NCBI GenBank assembly: GCA_949739085.1
Contig: CATIYU010000139.1
Span: 1 to 25,022 of the forward strand
DNA length: 25,022 nucleotides
Reading direction: 5' to 3'
DNA from: an uncultured Eubacteriales bacterium
GTDB taxonomy: Bacteria > Bacillota_A > Clostridia > Oscillospirales > Oscillospiraceae
Below are positions 1 through 9,200 of this stretch, one piece after another. The first letter of the stretch is position 1; every line of letters begins with the position of its first letter. Position numbers and translations under genes: made by a program. The notes beneath the pieces are model-generated. The model searched no databases. It was not told the origin of the DNA and was given only the letters and a program-made list of their open reading frames with translations.

Positions 1-19
1 ATAAGGGAGGTTTTTGATT

Positions 20-844
20 ATGTTTAATGTCAATGACGTTACCATCACCAGTCTGGAGACAATCACCGCCTTTGACATCACGACCGGCAACTTCAAGTTC
101 GTGCTGGACGAGCTCCAGAGTGCCACGATTGCTCAGAGCCAGGATAAGACCGACATCACCGGTAAGCAGGGTCGTAAGCTGTCCAGCCTGAAGCGCAATA
201 AGGCAGTGACCATCAGCGGCAACAACGGTCTGGTTTCCGGCGGCCTGATGGAGCTGCAGACTGGCTGCGCCTTCGAGAACAAGAAGACCACTGTGATGTG
301 GACTGACTATCTGGTTGTGGACAACAATCAGGTCACCACCAGCTATAAGGCTGTTGGCACCACCGGCAACGAGATTGAGTCTGTCTATGTGAAGAACCCT
401 GACAGCACTCTTGGTAAGAAGCTGATCCAGGGTGCGGCCCCTGCCGAGGGCGTTTTCGCCTATGACCCCGCCACCAAGATTATTTCCTTCTACGAGGACA
501 CCGGTTCCAACACCAAGGAGATTGAGGATGGCACCGAAATCGTGGTGTACTACTTCCGGCAGATTCAGGCCGATGTGCTGACCAACATGAGCGACACCTA
601 TTCCGGTAAGTGCGCCCTGTATGTGGACTGCTTCGGCGAGGACAAGTGCGCCAACGTGTTCCGTATTCAGTTCTACATCCCCAAGGCCGACTTCAACGGC
701 GACTTCTCCATTGAGATGGGCGACAACCAGGCCGTCCATGCTTTTGAGGCTGAGTCCCTGTCCGGCGCTTGCGGCAAGGTCGGCGCTGCCACAGCCCTGT
801 GGACTTATACCATCTTTGGCGTCAACACCGAGGATGTCGAGTAA
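20..844 (+). CDS. putative major tail (tube) protein
   Basis: This is a 274-residue soluble protein without signal peptide or membrane segment. I infer that it is the tail tube subunit because it lies directly upstream of the chaperone-like and tape-measure genes, the usual siphophage order, and because its codons look optimised for very high expression: essentially all Lys codons are AAG, and C/G-ending codons dominate, unlike the baseplate genes. The N-terminal part (about residues 45-75) carries a Gly/Lys/Ser-rich stretch, GKQGRKLSSLKRNKAVT, resembling tail proteins of clostridial siphophages. The ATG at 20 is chosen because GGAGG at 6-10 lies 9 bases upstream; an in-frame TTG at 14 would leave only 3 bases. 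Its 5' neighbour lies outside the window. The role is inferred from context and composition; another structural role, such as a decoration protein, is less likely. Confidence 0.72.
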   Translation: MFNVNDVTITSLETITAFDITTGNFKFVLDELQSATIAQSQDKTDITGKQGRKLSSLKRNKAVTISGNNGLVSGGLMELQTGCAFENKKTTVMWTDYLVVDNNQVTTSYKAVGTTGNEIESVYVKNPDSTLGKKLIQGAAPAEGVFAYDPATKIISFYEDTGSNTKEIEDGTEIVVYYFRQIQADVLTNMSDTYSGKCALYVDCFGEDKCANVFRIQFYIPKADFNGDFSIEMGDNQAVHAFEAESLSGACGKVGAATALWTYTIFGVNTEDVE

Positions 845-859
845 GGAGGCGAGTGAAGT

Positions 860-1186
860 ATGCCGGCTGCGGTAAGAACGTGTCGTGTGTGCGGCAAGAG
901 CTATGAAGCCTGCCGCACTATAAACAAGACCGCAGGCGTATTTCGCTGGCAGGAAGTTGCGTGCTCTCCCGAATGCGGTGCGGAGTATCTGCGCCGTGTG
1001 ACGGAGGCTCGCAATCCTACCCCTCCTGCGCCTAAGCCAAACAAGGCAAGCAAGGCAAGGCGCAAGGCGGCTCCCATTATGGAGGCGGCCAAACCGGCGG
1101 CGACACCGGTGGCTGAGCCCGTTAGTGAGCCCGGAAATCAGGCTCCGGCTGAGGCATCTGCCGAAACGCCTGTGGAAAATGAGTGA
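860..1186 (+). CDS. small Cys-rich (zinc-ribbon-like) protein with disordered Pro/Ala/Lys tail
   Basis: This 108-residue protein has a compact N-terminal half with a CxxC pair (C8, C11), a further C18, and a CxxxC pair (C35, C39), the spacing expected of a treble-clef or zinc-ribbon knuckle. From about residue 50 it becomes low complexity: Pro, Ala, Lys and Glu rich, first basic (about 55-75) then acidic, and probably disordered. AAGGAGG at 843-849 overlaps the stop of the tail tube gene and lies 10 bases before the ATG, so the two genes are co-transcribed. Small cysteine-knuckle proteins of this look occur beside tail genes of clostridial phages, but I know of no assigned function. Metal binding is inferred from cysteine spacing only. 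Confidence 0.6.
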   Translation: MPAAVRTCRVCGKSYEACRTINKTAGVFRWQEVACSPECGAEYLRRVTEARNPTPPAPKPNKASKARRKAAPIMEAAKPAATPVAEPVSEPGNQAPAEASAETPVENE

Positions 1187-1192
1187 CCAAGT

Positions 1193-1218
1193 GGGAGGGT
1201 GGAGTAATCCATCCTCCC
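1193..1218 (+). terminator. terminator-like hairpin upstream of the RusA-like gene
   Basis: GGGAGGGTGGA (1193-1203) pairs with TCCATCCTCCC (1208-1218) around a GTAA loop: an 11-bp stem with one G-U pair. The following bases ATTTCCTTTC are pyrimidine rich but are not a clean U-run, so termination would be weak. It lies 22 bases before the downstream ATG and could act as an attenuator or processing site. Confidence 0.5.
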
Positions 1219-1239
1219 CATTTCCTTTCGGAGGTGTAT

Positions 1240-1710
1240 ATGCAGCGTATCAGGTTGGTCATTGACGGCCACACTCTGGAAGAATATGAAAAGCATTACT
1301 TTTCTATCCATACGAGAGCAAAGAAAAAGCCGATACCGAACGCCTATCACCCGTCAATAAATGTCTGGATGATAATGAAACGCGCACCTATGAACGCTTT
1401 GAAGCAGCGGTGGAAAGACTTCATCGTCTGGTTTATTGACAACCAAGGTTATTCTAACCTACGCATTGAGAAATGCGACTTGAGTTTTTCTACATACTAC
1501 CCAAACCACCGCAGACATGATGTGGACAACAGTTGCCCCAAGTTTATCTTGGACGGACTGGTGGAAAGTGGGTTTATTGTCGATGACGACAGCGAGCATT
1601 TATCCAAATTGACGATGCGGTGTTTCGTTGACACTAAACACCCAAGAACAGTAATTGATGTTTACATCAAACAGGACAACAAGGAGGACAACACAAATGG
1701 CAAAGACTGA
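1240..1710 (+). CDS. RusA-like Holliday junction resolvase/endodeoxyribonuclease
   Basis: The 156-residue protein carries the acidic signature of the RusA family: RHDVDN (D94, D96, N97), then K101, D105-G-L, and an acidic DDD at 115-117 after the hydrophobic GFIV. In RusA these Asp residues bind divalent metal and the Lys assists cleavage of four-way DNA junctions as a dimer. The length is slightly above the roughly 120 residues of E. coli RusA because of an extra N-terminal strand-rich segment. The ATG at 1240 is preferred over an upstream GTG (1183) because GGAGG at 1230-1234 sits 5 bases before it and the upstream extension would run through the hairpin. The 3' end overlaps the next gene by 14 bases. 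Its position between tail tube and tape measure genes is unusual, since RusA proteins normally belong to recombination modules. The family call is fairly firm; the activity is inferred. Confidence 0.75.
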   Translation: MQRIRLVIDGHTLEEYEKHYFSIHTRAKKKPIPNAYHPSINVWMIMKRAPMNALKQRWKDFIVWFIDNQGYSNLRIEKCDLSFSTYYPNHRRHDVDNSCPKFILDGLVESGFIVDDDSEHLSKLTMRCFVDTKHPRTVIDVYIKQDNKEDNTNGKD

Positions 1711-2347
1711 AAAGAAAGTATCTATCGCCCAGTTCGATAAGATTGCAAAAGAGCACTTCCAGAACGAGGCTACTATCCAGTGGCACGAGGTTGAGGTGCG
1801 TGTGAAGCGAACCCTTTCTCTTACAGAGATGCTGGGCTTTGTTGATGATGTCGTCGGCAGTTGCTTCCATGACAAGTATGGGTATATGCCTGAAGTCAAG
1901 GATTTTGCCATCAAGAGCAATATTCTGATCCGGTATGCCAATTTCTCTATGCCGGACAACCTGGAACATCGTTATCAGATGGTCTACGGTACAGATGCGG
2001 TTGATGCTGTCTGCGCCGCCATTGATACCACGCAGTTGCAGGAAATTGTCAACTCCATCAACGGTAAGATTCGGTTCCTTTGCGACAGCAAGGCAAATCT
2101 GATTCAGGAGCGTATCAACGCTGTCCTGGAGACCATGGAAGAGATGAGCAACAGCACCAAAGACATCTTTGGTGGGCTTTCTCAGGACGACCTGAAGGCG
2201 CTGATGGGCGCCATTACCGAGCACGGTCTGTCCGAAGAGAAACTTGTTGGAGCGTACATGGAGCAGAAGAGAGCTGAGCGGCTGGATGATGAGGCTGACG
2301 CCGCTGCATATGATGGACCACAGATGAAAGAAGCAGAGACCACATGA
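1697..2347 (+). CDS. putative tail assembly chaperone-like protein
   Basis: This 216-residue, mostly helical and acidic protein lies between the tube gene and the tape measure, where siphophages encode the tail assembly chaperone that coats the tape measure during tube polymerisation. I see no diagnostic motif, so the call is positional. The ATG at 1697 is chosen because AAGGAGG at 1681-1687 lies 9 bases upstream; an earlier in-frame ATG at 1655 would overlap the RusA-like gene further and has no ribosome site. The C-terminus is charged and rich in Ala, Glu and Asp. The stop overlaps the next start as ATGA. The next gene is in the -1 frame, as in lambda G/GT, but I find no slippery heptamer, so simple translational coupling is more likely than frameshifting. 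Confidence 0.55.
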   Translation: MAKTEKKVSIAQFDKIAKEHFQNEATIQWHEVEVRVKRTLSLTEMLGFVDDVVGSCFHDKYGYMPEVKDFAIKSNILIRYANFSMPDNLEHRYQMVYGTDAVDAVCAAIDTTQLQEIVNSINGKIRFLCDSKANLIQERINAVLETMEEMSNSTKDIFGGLSQDDLKALMGAITEHGLSEEKLVGAYMEQKRAERLDDEADAAAYDGPQMKEAETT

Positions 2348-2928
2348 ATATCAACATGAGCTCCATCATGGGCAAGGTGAAGGCGTTTAGTGAGTCCCCA
2401 GAGGGGAAAAGACGGATAAAGGAGTGCCTTGAAAAGTACAAAAAGGAAGGCCGGACAGTCACAGAGGCCGGGAGCGTGCTGTTCAACGACGAGACCATGC
2501 TGGAAGCGGCGGAAAAGTTCATCAACGTGTTGAAGGATGCCGCTCGGGACGCGCTGTTGCCCACTGTCCGGGACGAGGAATCGTTAGACTCTGTTATGAA
2601 GCACTTCGACAGTCTGGATTATTCGGCCCCTGTGAAGATGCCGGACGGCAGCGCGGTCATATATGTGTATTTTAAGGACGATCTGCACCGCGACTCGCTC
2701 CAGCCGGACAAGTGGGACGGAGTTGAAAACATTATCGCCGTTCTGAACAACGGTTATGACAAGCATGAGAATATGGGTAAGGTGTGGGGCGTTTGGCACG
2801 GTGCGAGGGTTCATGCGCTGACAGAAAGAACGGGACTCCGCTTTATCCAACAGGCGATCATGGATTTCAATGGCAACTACGGCTCTGAATACAATGTAAC
2901 TGCAGAGGCAGGGAGTGACTATATTTAA
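2344..2928 (+). CDS. conserved tail-module protein of unknown role
   Basis: The 194-residue protein has a charged helical N-terminal half and a C-terminal half with strands and the pattern VWGVWHGARVHALTERTG followed by FIQQAIMDF, then a short Asn/Tyr-rich tail. That layout (a Trp/Gly turn followed by an amphipathic helix near the end) recalls small head-tail joining or tail-completion proteins of the HK97 gp10 type, but the similarity is weak. The start overlaps the preceding stop (ATGA) and has no good ribosome site of its own, so translation is probably coupled to the chaperone-like gene. It is followed by the only large non-coding gap in the window. Tail assembly is inferred from position; a gpT-like partner of the chaperone is an alternative. 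Confidence 0.55.
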   Translation: MNINMSSIMGKVKAFSESPEGKRRIKECLEKYKKEGRTVTEAGSVLFNDETMLEAAEKFINVLKDAARDALLPTVRDEESLDSVMKHFDSLDYSAPVKMPDGSAVIYVYFKDDLHRDSLQPDKWDGVENIIAVLNNGYDKHENMGKVWGVWHGARVHALTERTGLRFIQQAIMDFNGNYGSEYNVTAEAGSDYI

Positions 2929-2970
2929 CGAACAAATGAAATAGCAAAAAGATAGCCTGGGCAACGCCGC

Positions 2971-3045
2971 TCATCGACGGACGATGATACGGCGCTTCAC
3001 GGTCGTTTTGACCGCTACTTTGACGGTGACACGCACCTTCGCCAT
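2971..3045 (-). CDS. 24-codon antisense ORF encoding a strongly basic amphipathic peptide
   Basis: On the minus strand an ATG at 3045 opens a 24-residue ORF ending in TGA at 2971. The peptide begins MAKVRVTVKVAVK and ends VKRRIIVRR. It has nine Lys/Arg, no acidic residues, and Val at nearly every second position, so it should be an amphipathic, highly cationic strand. AAGGAGGTGT (3060-3051) gives a textbook ribosome site 8 bases before the ATG. The ORF sits inside the 19-bp inverted repeat, downstream of nested hairpins and of an antisense promoter. I do not recognise the peptide. It is much shorter than annotated phage proteins and could be a type I toxin-like, nucleic-acid-binding or regulatory leader peptide. 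The arrangement of promoter, structured leader, ribosome site and ORF argues that it is translated, but none of this is tested. Confidence 0.55.
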   Translation of the reverse strand: MAKVRVTVKVAVKTTVKRRIIVRR

Positions 3046-3069
3046 AGCGAACACCTCCTTCCTGGTTGT

Positions 3070-3137
3070 CCACAGCTTGACTCGAAGGTCTCCGACTGTT
3101 GAGCAGTCGGTGTGGCTGTGGTCGGAAAAGATTTCCG
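3070..3137 (-). ncRNA. nested hairpins in the antisense leader (candidate structured RNA)
   Basis: CCGACTG (3092-3098) pairs with CAGTCGG (3104-3110), and the pair is enclosed by CCACAGC (3070-3076) with GCTGTGG (3115-3121). Next to it CGGAAA (3123-3128) pairs with TTTCCG (3132-3137). On the minus strand these fold between the promoter and the ribosome site of the 24-codon ORF, so they could form a regulatory 5' leader or part of a stable small RNA. The stems are exact; the existence of a mature RNA is inferred. Confidence 0.45.
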
Positions 3138-3199
3138 TTCCCGATAGGAAATACGAACCAAGTGGCAGGTAATCGAAAGCGCCCAGGCTATCTTTTTGC

Positions 3200-3228
3200 A
3201 TTATATCAGCAAATATCCCAAATTACAA
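3200..3228 (-). promoter_or_regulatory. antisense sigma-A-type promoter with extended -10
   Basis: Read on the minus strand, TTGTAA (3228-3223) is followed after exactly 17 bases by a perfect TATAAT (3205-3200), preceded by TGA, which gives the extended -10 form TGnTATAAT. Transcription would start around 3193, inside the first arm of the 19-bp inverted repeat, and run towards the 24-codon ORF, against the direction of the tail operon. Confidence 0.65.
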
Positions 3229-3244
3229 CCAGATAAACTAATTT

Positions 3245-3270
3245 AGGCTTGGCTTCGTGCCAAGCCTTTT
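3245..3270 (+). terminator. intrinsic terminator just upstream of the tape measure gene
   Basis: AGGCTTGGC (3245-3253) pairs perfectly with GCCAAGCCT (3259-3267) around TTCGT, and the stem runs into TTTTCTT. It is a good rho-independent terminator for plus-strand transcripts; on the minus strand there is no T-run. It ends only about 30 bases before the tape measure ATG, so late transcripts must read through it or restart after it. Confidence 0.72.
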
Positions 3271-3297
3271 CTTCAACTTAAAGGACGGTGAGAAACG

Positions 3298-6200
3298 ATG
3301 GCGAACGCAGATATTTCCCTTCTGTTTGGCGTCTTAGGAGATGGCACCCTGTCCTCTGGAAGCGGTAAAGAGATAAAAGATGGCCTTGAAAACATTGTGA
3401 AGCTGATAAACGATGAGAGGCTTCTAAAAGTAAAGGTCGGAATTGACACCAAATCTGGGGGTAAGCAATCTTGGAGCGGCCAGCTTCAGCAGAAGTTAGA
3501 CCAGATTAGTGCAAGCGGCAAGTTCTCTGCACAGATATCTACCCTCAAGCTGAGCCCCGGCGCTGTCAGTGATTTCAAGAAACAGTTGACCGCCATCGTC
3601 AACACAGTTGGACTCACAACCGGTACACAGATTACAATTTCTGCAGAGGGCATCGGAGATATCAAGAGCAAACTTAAAGACGCACAGGAAGCAATCAAAA
3701 AGACAGGCACCGATGCCGATGAAGCGACGAGAAAGATTGCCGAGTTCAAGGTGCAGATGGAGGCTCTTAGCGGTCAAAAGAGCTCTATCAAAAAGTCTAT
3801 TGACAGCCTTACAAAAACCGCTACCTCTGACGATGAACGGGCTCGTATTGCTGAAATCACTGCACAGTATGAGCAGTGGGCAATTAAAATTGAGGAGATT
3901 CGTGCGTCTAAAGCTGCGGTTACAGGAGAATATCGTGCTCAAATAGAAGCTGAAGGCGCGGCAATCCGCGCAAATATTGAGAATATCAATCTGGAGCGGG
4001 CGGCGACAGAGGATGCAACCAGGGCAAAAAAAGAGTATTCCAAAGTGAATGACGAGTGCTCAAACACCGAGGATCGCCAATCCGATAAAACAAAAGAAAC
4101 AGTTGCGGATTTAACTGCTAAAAACAACCTATATAAGCAAATCAACGCCACTCTTATGCAGGTGCGAGACGCCCAAAGGAACTGGACGGCGGCCGAGAAT
4201 GGGAAGGCCAGTGGCGACTATGCGGCTCTTGGAGACTACATTAATCGCCTGGAGGATCTCAGAAGGAAATACATGTCACTTACCCCTGCGGAAATCAGAC
4301 ATGAACTTTCCGGAATCACATCCGAGTTCAAAAATTCGTCTGAGGCTATCCGTGCCGCTGGCGAGAATACAAAAACATTCGGTCAGAGAATCGGTACTCT
4401 GGCGCAAAAATTCAGCACCTGGTTCAGTATTACAAGGGTAATAATGGCCGGAGTTCGGTCCATCCGCCAGATGGTGAGAGCAACCATCGAGCTGGATGAC
4501 GCTATGACTCAGCTCAAAATTGTTACGCACACAACAGAGGAAGCCTATGACAGCTACATGGATACTATTTCCAAGACGGCAATGCGGATCGGCTCCTCTA
4601 TCACAGATCTCATTAGCTCTACGACTACATACGCCAGACTGGGGTATTCACTGGATGAGTCCAGTGTTCTGGCTGAATTTACGGCTATGCTCCAAAACGT
4701 TGGCGACATCGATGTCTCCGATGCGCAGGACGCCCTGACTGCTATTATCAAAGCATTCGGCATTAGCGTCGATGAGATTGAGTCCGTTATGGACAAGCTG
4801 GTCATCACCGGTAACAATTTCCCCATTTCTGTGTCGCAGATTGCGGAGGGGATGAACAACGCCTCGTCGGCTCTGGCTGCGGCTGGTAATACCTTCGATC
4901 AGTCTGTCGCTCTGATGACGGCGGCGAATACCACTATTCAGAATGCGGCGAAGTCGTCTACTGGCCTGAGAACGATTGCAGCCCGACTCCGTAGCACCAA
5001 GACTGAACTGGACGAGCTAGGCGAGACGATGACCGAAGCCGAGTACGGCGACCTTGTTGCCGCTCTGACCAAATATAAGGTTGCTCTGACCAATGTAAAT
5101 GGCGAATTCAGGAGCACTTACGACATTGTGGCAGATATTGCGGCAATTTGGGAAGATCTATCTACGATGGAACAGGCCGCACTTGCAAACGCTATTGCAG
5201 GTGTACGCCAGCAGTCTGTTTTCTACTCTATGGTAGAGCAGTTTCAGGAAGCGGCTGGCGCCATGGAAGATATGGCAAATAGCGCTGGTACGTTACAGAA
5301 ATCATACGCTACCAACATGAAGAGCACGACTGCTCATATTAACCAGTTCAAAGCCGCGTTCCAATCTCTGAGCCAGACCACCTTCTCTACGGATTTCCTG
5401 AACGGTATCATTGACTTTGGCACGGGACTTCTCGGTATCATTGAGACGTTGATGCGTCTGACGGAAGTAGTTGGCGGTTTAAACAGAATCCTTATGGCTA
5501 CCGCTGGGGTTATAGCCATTATCAAAGCTGATGTCATTGTAGGTGCGCTTACTACTAAACTGAAAAAAATCACTGGCGTAATTTCTACGCTGGTTGGCAT
5601 TGTCCCAAAGTTGGTAACTGCGATACCAGCGTTTTTCAAAATGATGAAACAATCCGCTTCCAGTACGTCTACAGCTATTTCAATGATTGGGAAGCTCACA
5701 GCCGCCCTGAATGAAGCCGGGATTGCAGCTACCACTGCACAGGTCGCTATGGGCGTGTTCATAGTGGCAGTTGCTGCCATTGCTTTGGCTGTTACTACCT
5801 ATAAGAAACTGCATAAGTCCACCGAGGAGCTTGTGGAAAGTTCCAATAAACTCAAGGAATCCTTCAGAGAGTTCAAGGAGCAGGCCGATAGCAATATCAA
5901 GACGTTGGACGGCCTGTCGGATGAGTTTGAACGCCTGTCAGAAGGTGTGGACCAATATGGGCACAACATTTCTTTGTCCGCTGACGACTATGAGCGATAT
6001 AAAGAAATTATCGAGCAGATTGTCGGTATATCCCCTGAGCTTATCGAAGGATACGACAGAGAAAATGGCTATCTTGTAGATAAGAATAATCTGCTGGAAC
6101 GGGCTATTGAACTTCAGGAGAAGGAATACCAGAACGAACTGCGCCGCATGACGGCAACATCCAATATTTCCACTGCTGTTGCCGGGTCTGTTGCAACCTA

Positions 6201-9200
6201 CTCTGACTTGAAGTTTGGCGATGCTCTCAAGGCAGACACCTCTTTCATGAATGCCATTTATAAGCTCTTTAATATAAATGAGCGTAATGACATTCCGAGA
6301 GAGATGGAGAGCGGCGAGTTTCTTGCCAGACAAATTCTGAACGCACTTGGCGTGGAGAACGTCGATAAGGAGCTGGAGAAGTATTTCAATGAGAGCGGGT
6401 ATTGGCAGTCCAGCCAATTCTTTAACGATTATATTGATCGGATTGCAGAAGATATTGGAAGTGGGCACAGCATTATTCTGCCAGGTATCGATTTTGAAGC
6501 TGCCGGCTTTGATTCGCGGGATGACTTCTTAGCTGCTGTCGAGGACATCAAGAGCGCGGCCATAGAATACGAAGATATTCAAAGCGAGCTCGCGCAAGCA
6601 AATAAAGATGTATCTGACCAACTGAAACTCGTTGCTGAAAACAATCAGCAATATGCGGATCTAAGCTCCAACACCAAAGAAATTATTTCCGACTTTGTAG
6701 AGACTTTTGGTGTAGACGAGATCGCAAAGGACGGATGGTTCGGTAGGAAACTTCCTGACGAGGATGCAATCAATCGGGTTAAGGTCCAAATCAACGATTT
6801 CATTGAAAAATTTACCCCCGAAATTCAGAAGCTCGTGGATACGGGAGTTTCCCTGCAGCTTGGCTTGGACATTGACAATACGGAGCTCTCTGTCGAGGAA
6901 TACAGGCAGAAGGTATCAGATCTCCTTGCTGAATTTGAAAATATTGAAGATGAAGAGTTAAAGCTTCACCTTCGTACATTTCTTAGTATCGACACAAACA
7001 ATGAAGCGTTAAGCAATGATGTTGAAAAGGCGATTCGGCACGCAAAAAATCTTTTGCTGGATGAGTTCGACGGCGAAATTGACAAGCTCCCTGTCAGCGA
7101 CGTTCTACAAATTTATTACCAAATATCCGAGAAGCCAAACAGCATGACCTTTGACGGGCTCATGAAGACGCTCGATTCTATCAAGGCCAAAGCGGAAACA
7201 TTTACGCTATCGAATCTTTCTGATACAATTTCTGAGCTACAGTCTGCGTATACGTTAGTGGAAACGGCTCAGAAAGAAATGGATTCTGGAAGCGGGCTGT
7301 CGGCGGAGACGGTTAAGGCCCTTGCGGACGCCGAGGAAACTTATCTCGATTACCTCTATGAGGAAAATGGCGTTGTTAAACTCAACACCGAGGCATGGAA
7401 AGAAAATGCCAGCGCCAAAATGAAAGGCGAAATCAGCTGGATTGAGAAACAGATCAGCCTTCTCGAAGAGGAAAATGTCTCCCTTCGGCAAAATATTGCG
7501 GCATACAGGGAGCGGCAGGCAGCTGAAAATGGCGGATCGTGGGACGAGGAGATAAGTGAAGCCACAGATAAGATCAGGGAAAATACAGCCGCCATTGAGG
7601 CCCATCAGGGAAAACTAGCTATATACACAAGCCTGTACGGCAACATTACCGGCAATTTTGACGCCTATTCCGCTGCGTTGGCAAGCTTCTCAAATGTAGC
7701 AAGTACCGTTGACACCATCTCTGGCTCTTTCCAGACACTGGCAAACCTACAGGCGGAGGTCGCTAACGGGTTCGCTCTGTCGCTGGAGAAAGCGTTGGAA
7801 TTTGCCGCAGTATACCCAGAAATTCTCAACAGTGCCCAGATGTCCGCAGACGGCCAGATCCTTCTTAATGAAGATATCGTCAATTCTTTTATACAGAGCA
7901 AAAAGGCAGAACTAAATGCTCAAATCGATACGCGGGTAGCGGAGCTTGAATCGGACAAGGCGGTTTTACAGGCAAAGATAGAGGCCGCACAGACACAGCT
8001 CGAACTCGCCAAAAGTGTAGGCGAGGGTGAAGGCCAGATCGCACAAGACGTGGCGGAGTACCGTATCAAAGCCTCTAACGAGATGATACGGGCCCTTATC
8101 GATAACGGGATAGAAGAGGCTGAAGCGTATAAGCTCGCTGCGCAGTCAATGTCGCTCAATGTTGAGGAATTTAGCCGCGTTGCCGCTGAGGTGTGTAGAG
8201 ATCTTGACAGTAACTTCAACGCCGCCGCCTACAATGCCGCCATGGGTATCTATGAGAACATGGAGCTGGCAAAAACCGATATCGCCTCTGTCGCCAAGCA
8301 GGCTCATGAAACGGCGAATGCAATCCGTGGTATGGCGAATGGCGCTATAGCTGGCGCTTCAAAAATCATCAGCGGTTCTGGTGGAGGAATGCTGCGCAAA
8401 GGTATCGAAGCCAGCATAGCCAGTGGCGAATTTAACGGATTCGACTTTGACTTTGATTTCAATGGCGCTTCTCTGGAAAAATTTGTCTCCCAGGTTGAGT
8501 TGGATATCTCCAACTATACAAAGGCAATTGAACAGATTGACGGCCAGATTGCCCTGCTCCAGACACTCAAAAACGCCCCTCTTGAAAGCTTCAGGAGCTC
8601 CAAAAGTGACAGCGGTAGTTCTGGATCTGACGCCGCAAAGGAAGTGGAAGAGTACATTGCGGCCATCGACGATTACCGCGAGGCAATTGAGCGGCTGAAC
8701 CGCATACAGAATGACAAGTCCGCTCTTGAATTCCAGCTTGCCAGCAATGATGATCTCTTAAAGCAGATAGAGATCCAAAAGCAGCTACTTGCGGTATATG
8801 AGGACGAGCAGGAAGCGCTTCATACTCTGAATGAGCTTCGTGACCAGAGTATCAAGGAGGGCGCCAATTCGCTCCGCCAGCTTGGATTTAAGGTAGAATT
8901 CGATCCAGACGCAAATCTGTTTTACGTTGAAAATCTCGAACATCTCAATGAGCTTGTAGCGGACAGCCAGGGGAAATATGACTCCATGCAGGAGGCCACC
9001 AACGCCCTGCGGGAAGAAACAGAAGCTCTTATCAACTCGCTGACAGATCTGAACACAGCAAACAGAGAGAATTCTGAAGCCTGGTGGGAGCTCTATCGTG
9101 CAATGCACGAGGCGCAAATTGCCATCTATGACAATATGCGCAGGGAACGGGAAAACACCATCACGTTGACAGAGAATTGGATGGATGATGCGATTGCCGG

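Larger units (their letters stand above)
2944..3199. repeat. 256-bp element with perfect 19-bp terminal inverted repeats
   Basis: GCAAAAAGATAGCCTGGGC at 2944-2962 is an exact inverted copy of 3181-3199. Between the arms lie several short perfect hairpins (2971-2987, 3000-3014, 3092-3110 nested in 3070-3121, and 3123-3137) and a tiny minus-strand ORF. The repeat does not extend beyond 19 bp, and no target-site duplication is obvious in the AT-rich flanks. In either orientation the second arm ends in five T residues, so it could act as a long-range terminator stem joining the 5' and 3' ends of an RNA. It could be a MITE-like insertion or a self-contained structured RNA cassette. The repeat itself is certain; the interpretation is open. 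Confidence 0.85.

Noticed and set aside
2314..2347. A -1 programmed frameshift joining the chaperone-like gene to the next gene
   Set aside because: The downstream frame is open for only about 30 bases before the overlap and contains no slippery heptamer; an ATGA overlap explains the arrangement.
2984..3172. A 62-codon plus-strand frame in the inverted-repeat element
   Set aside because: It has no ribosome site and is the reverse reading of the minus-strand peptide and leader hairpins.
2971..3201. A longer 76-codon version of the minus-strand ORF starting at 3201
   Set aside because: Its ATG overlaps the -10 box of the antisense promoter, so the RNA would start downstream of it; it has no ribosome site, unlike the internal ATG at 3045.
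2936..3206. Target-site duplication flanking the inverted-repeat element
   Set aside because: The flanks are AT-rich on both sides but share no exact direct repeat adjacent to the arms.
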